Assembly: GCA_026873275.1 (NCBI GenBank)
Contig: JANTUC010000008.1
Coordinates: 1,302,001-1,366,000, forward strand
DNA length: 64,000 nt
From: Pseudopithomyces maydicus
Lineage: Eukaryota > Ascomycota > Dothideomycetes > Pleosporales > Didymosphaeriaceae
Direction of reading: 5' to 3'
Below the pieces are notes generated by a model. It was not told the origin of the DNA. It saw only the letters and a list, made by a program, of their open reading frames with translations, and made no database searches. Positions 54,022-64,000 of this stretch are shown piece by piece (the first letter of the stretch is position 1; each line of letters starts with the position of its first letter). The position numbers and the translations under genes are program-made.

Positions 54022-54883
54022 GTGAGAAGATTGCGGTTTTACTCACAGGACGGGCAATAATTACCCAAAAGACGTAATGGAGCTGGCCGAAGCACGTTCA
54101 GCCTCAGTTGGTTTCGTGAGAGCACCTTCCATGGACCTTGGAAACTCATTTCCGTCGTCCTCGGATATTTGATTTGAAATGCAGCTGGTATTGTCATCGA
54201 GACAAAAAGTTTCATAGGTAGAAATGTCCCGATCCCAGCCATCGCAAAGTATCAGCATACAGCCTCGCTGGGCATTCATTCTTGCCTTGGGCTGACATTT
54301 TAGGTCTTGTGCTGTTTCATTGTCGGAACGAAGTCTTAGCTTTCTTAGGTAAAAGACCGTCAAGGTGCCTCACCATTCGTGATGGAAACTACAATATACT
54401 TCAGAGGCCCAGATACACCACTTCTGGGCTTGTCTTTCAAAACAACCCATTACGTTTGATCCACAATTGCTCAACTTACATGAACGTGCGGATAGTCAAA
54501 AATCCTTGGTGTAAAGATCCAATAGATACGGGCTGGACCGTCTGCAACAAGAGCCCAATACGAGCGCATTCTCTTCTGATACTGATCGGTCAACCAGTCA
54601 CTGTACTGTGATTGGCTGATGCTGAATGCGATATGAGGGCTTGAGGTGAAGGACACAAGGCTAGCGAACCACGAACGTTCTCCCACAAGGCTGAACATCT
54701 TGTGCATCTGCCAACTCATTCGACATGCATGAGTGCAAAAGTCCTCCCACTGACAACGCAGTGACTAATTGAGCCTCATTCTGTGAAGTGGTATAAATGC
54801 GGGGTTGAGACCGGCTTCTATTCCAGCCATGAAAGGACGCCCATCATATCTTCCGCCTAGTGGATTGATAACATAAGGGCACT
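54022..54883. other. Intergenic region
   Basis: About 0.86 kb between two rightward genes. No gene seen. Holds a TATA box at 54792. Confidence 0.6.
54792..54797 (+). promoter_or_regulatory. TATA box upstream of BTB gene
   Basis: TATAAA in GGTATAAATGC, 87 nt before the BTB gene's ATG at 54884. Position fits a fungal core promoter. Confidence 0.5.
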
Positions 54884-56170
54884 ATGTCGATAAATGACGA
54901 CTCCTCGACCGTCTTATCCGTTCGTGGATCCGAAGTATTGGGTCAGGGTTTTGATAACCAAGCCGATAAAGCCAACGATCCTCCAGACTTTTACGGGAAG
55001 TCGTAAGTATTCGTCTATCAGTGAACCGAATGATAACTAAGTTGTTTTAGGCCCTATATAGATTCCGAAATAATCTCTCTCGATGTCGGCCTCTCGAAGA
55101 CACGCTACCGTATCCATCGCTCTTTCCTTGCTCAAAGCCCCGAGCTGGCTGCCAAACCTTCACTGAAGCTATGGGGCGAAAAGACCCATGATACAGTTTC
55201 TCTGCCTGAACTCGATGCCGTCACCGCGCACACACTCGTTACGTTCCTATACACAGGTCGATACGAGACTCTGGAATGGTTAGGCGCGCCTGAAAAGGCC
55301 GTTGTGGCAGCTTACAGATTGAGCACTTGCGTCTATTGTGCGGCAATCAGATACAAGCTTTCTGGTCTTGCAGAACTGGCCCAGGAGAAGATAACTGCAC
55401 ATGGACACGACTTGACAATCTTTGATATTCTTAGTGTAGCGAGAGAGCACGCTTTTCCAATTCTGCCGGAAGATGAGACGTGGTTCCCATCCTATCTTGA
55501 AGGTGCTATCAAGGGCGCAGTGAAAGACGATCCTGCACTGTTCATGAAACCGGGTTTCGTAGACCAGATCGAAGGGGATCGCAAGTTTCGTCAAGTGATC
55601 ATGAAAGCTATCATCAATACATATTCTGGCGGCGTCGACGGCCAAGATAGTCTTCCGACTGAAGAAACTCAAGAGGAAGCCGAGTCGGAGCAACCAAGTG
55701 ATTTTCCAAAGGACCAGGAGTCCCCTGAATCAACTCCAACAAGCCTGGACCAAGCGAATCTCGCTGTTGAGGATTCAATGGGAGGCAGTGTGCGACTGGA
55801 CGACATCGAACCTTCAGTTCCAGAGTCACCTGTGCACAGGCCTGCGAGCCTAATGTCTCCCCAGGCTCCGGAATCTGTGACTGATGAACTAGACCTTATG
55901 AACAGGACTTTCCAATCGACTTTGGCCATGAGACCCAGGCCTAGTGGCGAGGATGTCACGAACTCAACTCCAAAGCATGTGCGAAATGATTCTCTTATCC
56001 AAACTGATGAGGATGCTTTGGTGAATTACCAACAGAACGAAGAAAAGGACATACAACCTCTCGCCCACGAGGTGGAGAATGCAGTGGTCGAGGCAGCGGC
56101 TACGACCGGCTCATCGAAAAGGAACAAGAAGAAGAAGGGGAAGAAGGGTGGCGGTACTGTTTCTTCTTAG
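54884..56170 (+). CDS. BTB/POZ-domain protein
   Basis: Exons 54884-55002 and 55051-56170 (48-nt intron, GTAAGT donor, TTTTAG acceptor) give 412 residues. The BTB domain covers about residues 38-190: PYIDSEIISLDVGLSKTRYR, IHRSFLAQSPELA, LDAVTAHTLVTFLYTGRYE, then YCAAIRYKLSGLAELAQEKI. This matches the large fungal BTB family, which mediates dimerisation or Cullin-3 binding; the partner here is unknown. The second half (about 230-390) is acidic and Ser/Pro-rich. The tail is a basic cluster (SKRNKKKKGKKGGG). Start at the ATG after the TATA box; the only nearby in-frame Met. Confidence 0.85.
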
Positions 56171-56987
56171 GTGGTCATTGTGGTTGAAAACGAAGCAAGG
56201 CGGCAACAGAAGGTTCAGGCAGATGATTGTGACTTGTGACTTTCCAATGCTGGGAATGACGGAGAGCAGTGTACCAATGGGCATTCCTCAAATTAAGGAA
56301 TTCTCTCTTTGCTAGTTGGACACAGTACATAGCCAAAGCTGTTAGACAGCGAACCGAATAACAACTGCGCATTCTTCTCTGAACGGTCATAAAATTCTAA
56401 GAATAACTCCAAATTTGATCCAATGGCGTACAAACCGGCAAGTGCGCGTGTGCCTACCTGCCGCATCTCGCCTGGTTGTGCAAGGCCATCCATTCTAGGG
56501 TATTATGGGAAGCGAGACCAGGCTCGTACGAGAAGTTTAAGTGGGTCTCAACAGGGCGCAAGCACACTGCCGGGGGACCTCAATTATCTGACGAGTCAGA
56601 GTTTGACCGTTGTTGAAAATAACAAAAAACGGTATGACTATTCCGGCTACACTAAATCTCCGAAGGTGTCTCAGTGTATTGGCAACAGGGCTTATCTTAC
56701 CAAAGCACCCCTAGGTATGCAGCCGTCTAGTCATCTTTGCGTTAGTAATCATCTAAACGGTTAGCGATACTGGCTCGGTTGCTCGAGCTCGAGCGAACAA
56801 CGAAGAGCAAGGCGTTTGCTTATGTTACGCTATTGTGCGTTTGGTAAGACCGGTTGGGGGCCCAAATGATGGAAGAGCCCGCTGTAAGAGGCACAGCAAT
56901 TTTAGCTTCATCAAGTTGTGGCACCATCCCGTTGCTTTTAATCGTGAAGATGCTGGCCCTATCCGTCGATCATCAACATATTCCACC
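56171..56987. other. Intergenic region
   Basis: About 0.8 kb between the BTB and bestrophin genes, both rightward. No gene seen; reading frames are short. Confidence 0.6.
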
Positions 56988-58809
56988 ATGGCCACTCCAC
57001 GCTCCTCAATGCACTTGCCTGAATTCCGAACCAGCACTTCAACATCCCAAGACACATTGATACCTAATAATGAGAAAAGAAGATCTCCACGTTTGGAACC
57101 GCAGCCATTCATCCTATCGTCGAAGATAAAGAGCCGGAATTCTCATAACACTTTTGATGACTACTTTGTATGTGTGATAGATCTTGCTGTTGTTGCAATT
57201 ACTGAGATTGTGTGCGTGATTAGCTTGGCCCTCGTGAACTCGACAGACATTCAAAATGGCCTATGCTCCTTAGGATACACGGCAGCATCCTACCAGAACT
57301 GGTAATTCCTTTGATATTCGTGGCGGTATGGACCACTGGCATTTGCTTGATATCAAGACATGTCCGTGATCGTGAGTTCAGGTCGTCCCAACTACTGGAG
57401 TGCATTTTGACTAATTGGTGATTGCCATTGCTTTGTAGTGGGTATCTCTTCGACACTGCTCACTGTTTTGGGTTTCATCGTCGCCTTGTCGTTGTCTTTC
57501 CGCAGTACGACAGCTTATGAAAGGTACATGGAAGGCAGAAGAGCTTGGACGACACTTACCATGGTTTCGCAAAATCTTGCCAGGAATATCTGGATCAACG
57601 CCGTGGAGAGAGAAGAGAGCGAAAAGGAGGATCTGCTCGCCAAAGTGTTAGTGAAAACTCCCTGATCCGAATGCTTGATCGGAATTGCTGGTATAACTAG
57701 CTGCTGCATAGAAGCACTATACCAAACGTGCGGTGCTCTAACATCAAAGTCACTCTAACCCGTATCGCAGAACCGCATTGAATCTCATACTTGCTTTTGC
57801 ACAAGCGCTCAAGCATCGCCTCCGCTTTGAACCATACACACACTATCCCGATCTGAGAGATCTAGTGCAGCATCTCGATACCTATGCCAATTCCGCAACA
57901 CAGCTCGAGCCGCAACGTGACCTCCCCAAACCCACTTTCTGGCAGTCTTGGGGTGAATACCTCGCGATTCCCATGTTCTCCTCCAATCCAAGGAAGATGA
58001 TCAAGCGTGCTAAACATCCACTTGGGAATCTCCCTCTCGAGGTCCTGAACCATTTGACGGTGTACATCCATACTATTGTCGCCGCCGGCCAGTTCAGAGC
58101 AAACATCTACCAGACGCAAGCCCGTACGTTCCCGCCACGACCCCTTATGGCACCCTCCACAAAGACTCCCGATTGCTAACGTGCCATAGTCAACGCCGTA
58201 ATGACCCTCAACGACATCCAAGCCAACACCGATCGTATCCTCAACACGCCCCTGCCACTCGCCTACGCCATCGCCATCTCCCAACTAACCTGGGTCTACA
58301 TCCTCATCCTTCCCTTCCAACTCTACACCACCCTCGGCATGGTCACCATCCCCGGAACCTTATGTACGCCCCCTCCCTCCAATCCCCTTTCCACTGCAAT
58401 CCATCCAAAAACTAACACTCCACCCCCTCCAGTCGCCGCCTACATGATCCTCGGCTTCGCCTCCATCGGCCGCGAAATCGAGAACCCCTTCGGACACGAC
58501 GTCAACGACCTCCCCCTCGACGACTTCTGCGCCCAGCTCGCCGTCGACATCGACATCATCGCTGCGTCGGCGCCCCGCGATGCCGACACCTTTGTGAAGC
58601 ACGACCGGAACCAGATTATGCATCCGCTGAGTCGGAGTGGGTATGCCGAGTGGAGCGAGAGCAGTATTGAGGAGATTAGGGAGGCGTTGAAGAAGAAGAG
58701 TTTGGCGACGCAGAAGAGTGTGCAGCCGGGGTTGAGGAAGAGGGTGGGGGTGGGGAAGGGGAGTGGAGAAGGGGAGGGGAGGTATGAGAGGTTGAGGGCG
58801 GAGGTGTAA
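56988..58809 (+). CDS. Bestrophin-family (UPF0187) anion channel
   Basis: A membrane protein of the bestrophin/UPF0187 family, probably an anion channel, location unknown. Six exons: 56988-57167, 57224-57371, 57439-57646, 57771-58123, 58190-58363, 58433-58809; 479 residues. Seen: LGPRELDRHSKWPMLLRIHG at the exon 2 start, LPELVIPLIFVAVWTTGICL, FRSTTAYERYMEGRRAWTTL, then LAYAIAISQLTWVYILILPF and the family hallmark REIENPFGHDVNDLPLDDFC. The C-tail is basic and Gly-rich. The third intron (57647-57770, 124 nt) has the weaker donor GTTAGT. The N-terminal about 60 residues are Ser-rich. The exon chain stays in one frame. Start is MATPRSSMHL. Confidence 0.9.
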
Positions 58810-59269
58810 GGGGTGGGTTCGCGGAGGTAGGGGCGTTGGATGTGGGATGCAGGTGAAGGAGATGTACCTATTTGGTGGTGTGGAAAAGGTGTTTTGGCTT
58901 AGGCGTTCGTGTAGATTCGTCAATACCCCGGGTAATCACAAGACTAGTTAGATTTTTAGACGACTGACATATGAAATGGTTCATCTTGATAGTGTTGTCT
59001 GTGCCGGTTAAAGAGAATCCACGGCTGACCTACCAGACATGCTTCTAAGATCCATGCCATCACCACTGACGAGGTTGGTATCTAGACAAGGGCAAGTTGC
59101 AATGCAAAATATCAACAAACAACCGAGTCTTTTGGTTCGTGCATTCGTGTAATGTATTAAAGTACTGCCAAACCCAAAAATGCAACTTTTGAGTCATTGC
59201 GAATGCATCCGATCCTATCATGCATATCCGTACCAACGCCTATGATCCTCTGCCGGGCTCGCAAGCCGT
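58810..59269. other. Convergent 3' intergenic region
   Basis: Between the bestrophin stop (+) and the regulator stop (-). AT-rich, no gene. Confidence 0.6.
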
Positions 59270-61617
59270 TCAGGCATATCCGTAGATGCCTCCCTGCTCC
59301 TGAAATTTGAGCTGATAGTCCCTCAAATCTGCCCAATGTCGTAGTTCCGCTTCTTCGTCCACCTGTGGTTATGTTAGCATACCGACGTGCTTGGTGTGAA
59401 CGTAGGCAAACTTGCCGGACCAGAATTCGGATCAGAGCCCTCTGGACTGACCCGCTCTAGCTTGCTCAGTATATCCAGGAACTTATATAGATAGTCCTGA
59501 TGCTGAAGGGCAACCGAGCCTTTACGCTCTTTTGGAATTTCAAGAAGCGTGCTCGCTATTGACCGGATCTTTGAGGTGAAGGAATCCCCGTTCGGCTCCA
59601 TATTTACCATATCAATGCTGCCGAGAAGAACCAACAAATCCTTCACAACCTGTTCTCTCTCTTCGCTCATCCTCTTCTCCAGCTCCTCCGCTTCGATGGT
59701 GGAGCTCGAGACTAGACGGTCCAGCCCCGTTACCGGTGCACCTGGTGAGCTTTGCAGCGCATGCTGTGACCTCGCAGCGTTGCTCTTTTCTAGTAATATG
59801 AAGTACTTTTCTACAAGATATGATCGGATGCTCAGGTGCGAGGCGTATACGTTTGCCTTTTGGATTTCGTACTGCATCATGCGCCGAGCTTCTTGGGCAT
59901 CCGGGTTGCTTGGGGAAGTCACATTTGCATCGCGCATTCCCAGGTACTCGGGCATAGGAGGATAATAGGGCTGGCGTCGTGGAGTGAAGCCCCCATTTTG
60001 CTTGTCTTTACTGCTCTGCACTTGGAGAACGGGGGGCATATTGTCGAGCACTGCTTTACATCGCTGTAGACACATGTCTAGCATGCGTTGTTGCTTATCC
60101 CAGTCAAAAAGCTCATCGGTACCGTAGGCCATCTCGGATATCGATAACGCTGCATAGGAATTATATATGCGGACGTTCAAGTTGAAACCTGCTACTTCTG
60201 GAACAATACCAGGAGGCTGCGGGAGGATCTCGCTAGGGAAGATGCACGCATCATCTATCTCCAGTGGTAAGGGCGGAAGTTGCTCAGTCGGCGTGGAAGG
60301 TAATATAGTCAGTTCTCCAAATGAGGCCCCTAACTGCTGTATGTTTCTAGACAAAGATCAGTACAGGGGGTGGCATTCGAAATAGGTAGACTTACCGCAC
60401 TCCTACAAAGAGCGTGTAAAAGACCCTTCGCCCAATCTGCTCAGTGATATGGTCAAGGGGAGCATCCTGCGACCCCTCGAAATTGGGACCGGACGAGCCC
60501 GCTGCCTGAGGTAATCGACCAAGGGGAGTATAGCTTTGCTCCTGTGCCTTGTGCAAGCCAAGCGAACGGAGAATAGTCAAACACTCGCCAAAGTACAACC
60601 GCAGTTGTCGCCATCGGAATGTGTAGCCGCCGGCCAATCCGAGGAAGTAGCTGGTGCACGCGTCGTAGACATTCAGGCTGGGCTTATCCAGATAGCCAGG
60701 ACCACGGGCTTGGGCGCATATCTCCCTGCACCTGTCGACGAGGGCGAGGTGATTGGGGAAGTAGTCGCGGGTCTGCTGCTTGAGATGTAGCCTGGGCTTC
60801 CGCGGGAACGAGGCCACCAGCGAGGCGACCATGGAAGCCAGCAGGGCAAGAAAGGCGTCGTTGGCGCAGTCCTCGCGGTTGTTCCATGCTTCGCGGAAGG
60901 AGGGCTCGTGGGGGAAGGGACACAGCGGGTGTATGTAGGTGAAGAAGTCGTCGATCAGGTTGTTCATGATGGGCAGCGAGCATATGGACTCGGCGGTGGG
61001 CTTGGGACGGGGCGGGCCGGCGAGCTGTGCGAGGGCGTGTGCGGCATTGGTGGGCGAGGCGGGGAGCGGTTGTGCTGGGTCGACGTCCCCTCCCCGTCCA
61101 GGCGCTGCTTCTTCTTGATGGCTTCGGCATGGCGGTTGGGCGGCCCACGGCGGCGGCTCGGTCGCTCGAAGGTGCACGGGATGTCGAGGGCGGCGCAGGC
61201 CCTGCACGGAGGGCCCGACTCGTCGCATTTGACCTTGCGGATGCTGCACGAGTCGCAGGCCTTGCGCAGGCGGTTCGTCTTGGAGGCGGGCCCGTCCTGG
61301 CGGTGGGCGAGGGCGGGCGCGAACTGCATGCCCTGCGGGCTCAGGGCTGCCCCCGGGCCCTGGGTGGTGGGCGTCCCCAGCGGGCGCTGGTCGGCGCCCA
61401 GGGCATGGTTCGCCTGCTGCTGCAGCACATCGCTGAGGCTCTCGATCTTGGGGTACAGGTCCTGCGGGTAGGGCTGCAGAGGCCGCGGCGGCTGCGGCTG
61501 CGGCTGCGGCTGCTGCTGTTGCTGCTGGCCAGCGTCGGCCAGCGAGCTCGAGGGCGGCGGTTGCTGGGCAGGGTAGATGGGCGTGTAGTGGGGTTCCTCG
61601 GGATACTGAGACGACAT
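59270..61617 (-). CDS. Zn2Cys6 transcription factor (frame-disrupted)
   Basis: A nuclear regulator with a Gal4-type binuclear zinc cluster. Exons 61617-60396, 60346-59416 and 59362-59270. N-terminal Gln/Pro-rich region, then the cluster CDSCSIRKVKCDESGPPC-RACAALDIPC (about 121-148; CX2CX6CX6CX2CX6C) with a basic linker NRHAEAIKKKQR. The fungal-specific TF domain starts at MNNLIDDFFTYIHPLCPFPH. The reading frame shifts between the two parts at a GGGG-A-GGGG tract (plus C 61087-61090 and 61092-61095). One extra G joins them as LDGGGDVDPAQPLP and gives 748 residues. The second intron (59415-59363) uses a GC donor (CCG|GCAAGT) and a CACAG acceptor. It leads to a last exon ending KFQEQGGIYGYA. Without it the protein would end at a nearby stop. 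Target pathway unknown. Confidence 0.85.
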
Positions 61618-62345
61618 GATGCGCGCGTTTACGGGAGGAGTGCTCGTTCCGATGATTTCCCGCGAGAGGTGCGGCGACGCGACCGCAGGACTGGCCAGGC
61701 AGTGGGAAAGATGCGGACAGCCGCGCGCCGTGCCAGCAATCGTCCGAAGTTGACCGTGGTGACGCGCTCAGTCGACCCACTGGAAGAGAGTTCCGATTAC
61801 AAACTCAGGCCCATGCGCCTCCAGAGTACGAAGCTGCCGCATCCCTAACGTCAACAATTGCGGCCCATGCCGGCTGGCCATTGGAAGCACCCGACTCACC
61901 AACAACCTTGCGCTACCTGGGAACCTTCCAAGTGCACTTTGCGAAAATACTTGGCTTGGTACCGCCTTCATCCATTGACTTGCTCCATGGCTGCTTTTGC
62001 TCTTGCTTTTGCTCTTGCTCTTGGGTTGGATGGAATATATGCACCCGCATCGATTCGAGTTGACTTATTTAATCCCTGCATCTCTACACTAAACGCCAAC
62101 TGCCCACTGTACGCCGCCTGTATTCAAGCCATCCAATCTCCTATGTACAAACTCCAACAGCAACCTCCTGCTGATCCGTTGCCTACCAACCCGGTCTTGT
62201 TTGATTGGCAAATGTGTACAAGGACAGTCCATGCAAATTCCGCCGCGTAACCTGTCTACCACGGCCCATGTTGCGCATAGCTCTGGTCACCACCACTCTA
62301 GAAGCGACACATCAACGCTACGGTTCGGCTGCGCACTTACTAGAG
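61618..62345. other. Intergenic region
   Basis: About 0.7 kb upstream of the Zn2Cys6 gene and downstream of the LRR-like orphan. Has a Leu-codon-like repeat of GCTTTTGCTCTT units near 61990-62020; no gene called. Confidence 0.5.
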
Positions 62346-64000
62346 TCAATCCGAGTCGTCGCTGGAAACGCTATCCCGGGTAGGAGGCCGTAGCGACTTG
62401 GTCAACGAAAAGTCCAGGATATCGCTCTTGGGGCCGGCGTCCACAAATTTTCGTAGGCACCAGCCGATCTGGACGGCCGTGAACGTCTCAACTCCGAGCG
62501 GATCTACCTGTTTGCCCTTGACAAAGATGATCTGATTCTGGCTATCTTCACGGTCATACACCTTGTCGGAAGAGCCCCACGCGATAATGCCCAGCTTTGA
62601 GGGCCGCTTTTGCTCCGCTGCGTGCTTGGAAGCACGTTCGAAACCTTGCTGAGCCAGGCCCTGGAGTAGATGTTCGTAGATTTTACGCGGTAGTTTCGTG
62701 GACGACGGGTTATTGGTCGGCCATGTGGTGATGTTTAATGTTACCAACTGAGGTAGGTCCCCTAGGCAGTTCTGCAATGAGTCAGTATAGGTTTCAGTAT
62801 AGATTCCAGTGTTTCATATGTGAGGACCATCATCTTTCTGAGGGCAGGAGATTGTGGACCAAGGAAAGCCAATCTGTTTATGAGTGTACGCGATCTCTAC
62901 CTACCTCAAAATTGATAAAAGATTCTTGTTTGTTGCGAATCGCGCTCACTTGTGGAAATGCGACGGATACCTGCTCGAGCAGCGAGCACTCCTTACAAAT
63001 CTGAGAGAATGAACTATAGTCGTATACGAGCTCGTCATCGCACTCATCCGGGATGCGGGTGGCGTGTACGTTGAGCGTCTTGAGCGTTTTACCATGCCTG
63101 ATGATACCCGCAGCCGCCGGTAAGGTCTTCGCGTAGGAAAAATCGATCGTCAAGGTTTTGATACCAGAGACCAGACACAGGAAGCCATCCAACGCGCCAA
63201 GTCCATCATTCTCGTTGTTGTCATCATGCTTGAATTCCAGGACCTCGAGTTTCTCTGGGAGCTTCGTGCTCTTACTAAGCTCTGCAAGCAGAGCGTCGGC
63301 GCCTGCGCAAGCGAATAGGCGGATGGATTTGACGCTTCGAAAATCAATCAGCTTGCAATATGTGTTGGCGGCATAGCGAAGGTTGATCTTTTGCAGCGTA
63401 ATCTCCTTCAAAACTGTCGGAGTGCACTTTTCAAAAGGCTGCATATGGCTGAACATGGTAGAGGTGATGAGTCCTGGTCCTGTGCTGGAGTCGTTGAGTT
63501 CCCGAGGAGGTATTGGCGAGTCGTTCTCTTCAAAGCTAGCATGCAGCGTGATCTTTTCTAAATTCTTCGAATGCTTGACCAACAGATGACAGTAGTCCAG
63601 GACTTCGCGGCTATCCGGGTACAAGCCTAATTTCTTCACGTTTTCGAACATGTTCTCGAAATCGGGAATCTTCTTGACTTCTTCGATGACGTTCTTGTCC
63701 AAGGCTATCCCTTCTAGCCACCGCATCTTCTTCTGTTTCTTGTATAGCAGCACCAGGTTGTCGCCGTTGAACGGCGACCATGGGTGCCATGAGAACTTCT
63801 CCAAGATATTCTCCGGCAACAGCTCCAAGATCATGCGGATGGCAAAATCGGCCTGCTGCTGCTGATTGCATTTGTCTAGCACATCGGCCAAGTATAGATC
63901 CAGCTTCCGCACATGCGGCAAGCCTATATTCTTGGGGTTGAGGAAAGCAGCCAAGCGCGTATCGTTCGGGGATCCCACATCTAGGGTAACCTCATAGTAG
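62346..64000 (-). CDS. Partial LRR-like uncharacterised protein (5' end outside window)
   Basis: The 5' end lies beyond 64000: the frame is open through the window edge. Coding in the window: 64000-62905 and 62771-62346, with a 133-nt intron (GTAGGT donor, TTGCAG acceptor). It reads HVRKLDLYLADVLDKC, MFENVKKLGLYPDSREVL, LKEITLQKINLRYA, SVKSIRLFACAGADALLAEL, KLEVLEFKHDDNN, IKTLTIDFSYAKTLPAAAG and LKTLNVHATRIPDE. The spacing of Leu/Ile fits a leucine-rich-repeat solenoid, as in many fungal F-box proteins, but no F-box is visible in this part; it could be upstream. The C-terminal exon is less repetitive and ends DSVSSDDSD. Confidence 0.6.

Noticed and set aside
50479..61617. Secondary-metabolite cluster (FMO plus Zn2Cys6 regulator)
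   Set aside because: They are about 7 kb apart, separated by PCI, BTB and bestrophin genes, with no polyketide, peptide or terpene backbone gene.
61027..61848. 273-codon plus-strand open frame
   Set aside because: Antisense to the Zn2Cys6 gene; low-complexity Arg/Leu/Gly from GC-rich sequence, no homology seen.
1..64000. Transposons or CRISPR arrays
   Set aside because: No transposase, reverse transcriptase or regularly spaced repeats were seen; repeats present are microsatellites or short tandem units.

Overview
This window is nuclear DNA from a filamentous ascomycete. Short GT-AG introns of about 47-60 nt, with CTGAC or CTAAC branch sites just before the acceptor, interrupt most genes. 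The gene content fits the same picture: Zn2Cys6 regulator, hybrid histidine kinase, muniscin, fungal-type bestrophin. The flavour is most like Dothideomycetes (Pleosporales), but that placement is inference. I see no transposon, CRISPR array, rRNA or secondary-metabolite backbone gene.

Layout. 1-12 kb: an SS18/SSXT-like SWI/SNF subunit (-), mitochondrial rRNA methyltransferase MRM2 (-), an orphan (-), an SLC35-type transporter (+), a cytochrome b561-like membrane protein (+), and a secreted FKBP fused to a STIMATE-like multi-pass domain (-). 13-24 kb: a 2,041-residue PAS hybrid histidine kinase (-) and the F-BAR/muHD endocytic adaptor Syp1 (-), separated by 1.5 kb holding inverted CTG/CAG repeats. 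25-34 kb: a CDK-activating-kinase-like kinase, Mo25/Hym1, complex I 24-kDa subunit, a Hep59/Tls1 splicing protein and a Cys-rich coiled-coil orphan, all (+). 35-47 kb, all (-): a 7-TM orphan, a conserved two-TM protein, a GPI-anchored APP1-like protein, a carnitine carrier, a 1-Cys peroxiredoxin and a membrane SH3 protein. 48-64 kb: a dienelactone-hydrolase-like/NTF2-like protein (-), an intron-containing tRNA-Thr(AGU) (+), an FMO (-), a Csn12-like PCI protein (+), a BTB protein (+), a bestrophin (+), a Zn2Cys6 regulator (-) and an LRR-like orphan running off the right edge (-).

Most genes are housekeeping or signalling and do not form one pathway. There is a mitochondrial theme (MRM2, complex I subunit, carnitine carrier, peroxiredoxin) and a polarity/endocytosis theme (Syp1, Mo25).

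The most striking signal is technical or evolutionary. In six genes the conserved reading frame breaks at a G or C homopolymer that is exactly one base too short; the transporter appears to have two such sites. Adding the missing base makes every spliced length divisible by three. This looks like systematic homopolymer under-calling in the assembly. Other points of interest are the FKBP-STIMATE fusion, two GC-AG introns, a 27-nt exon carrying the SAM-binding motif of MRM2, a degenerate receiver in the histidine kinase, and an altered DxDxT motif in a cell-surface APP1-like protein.
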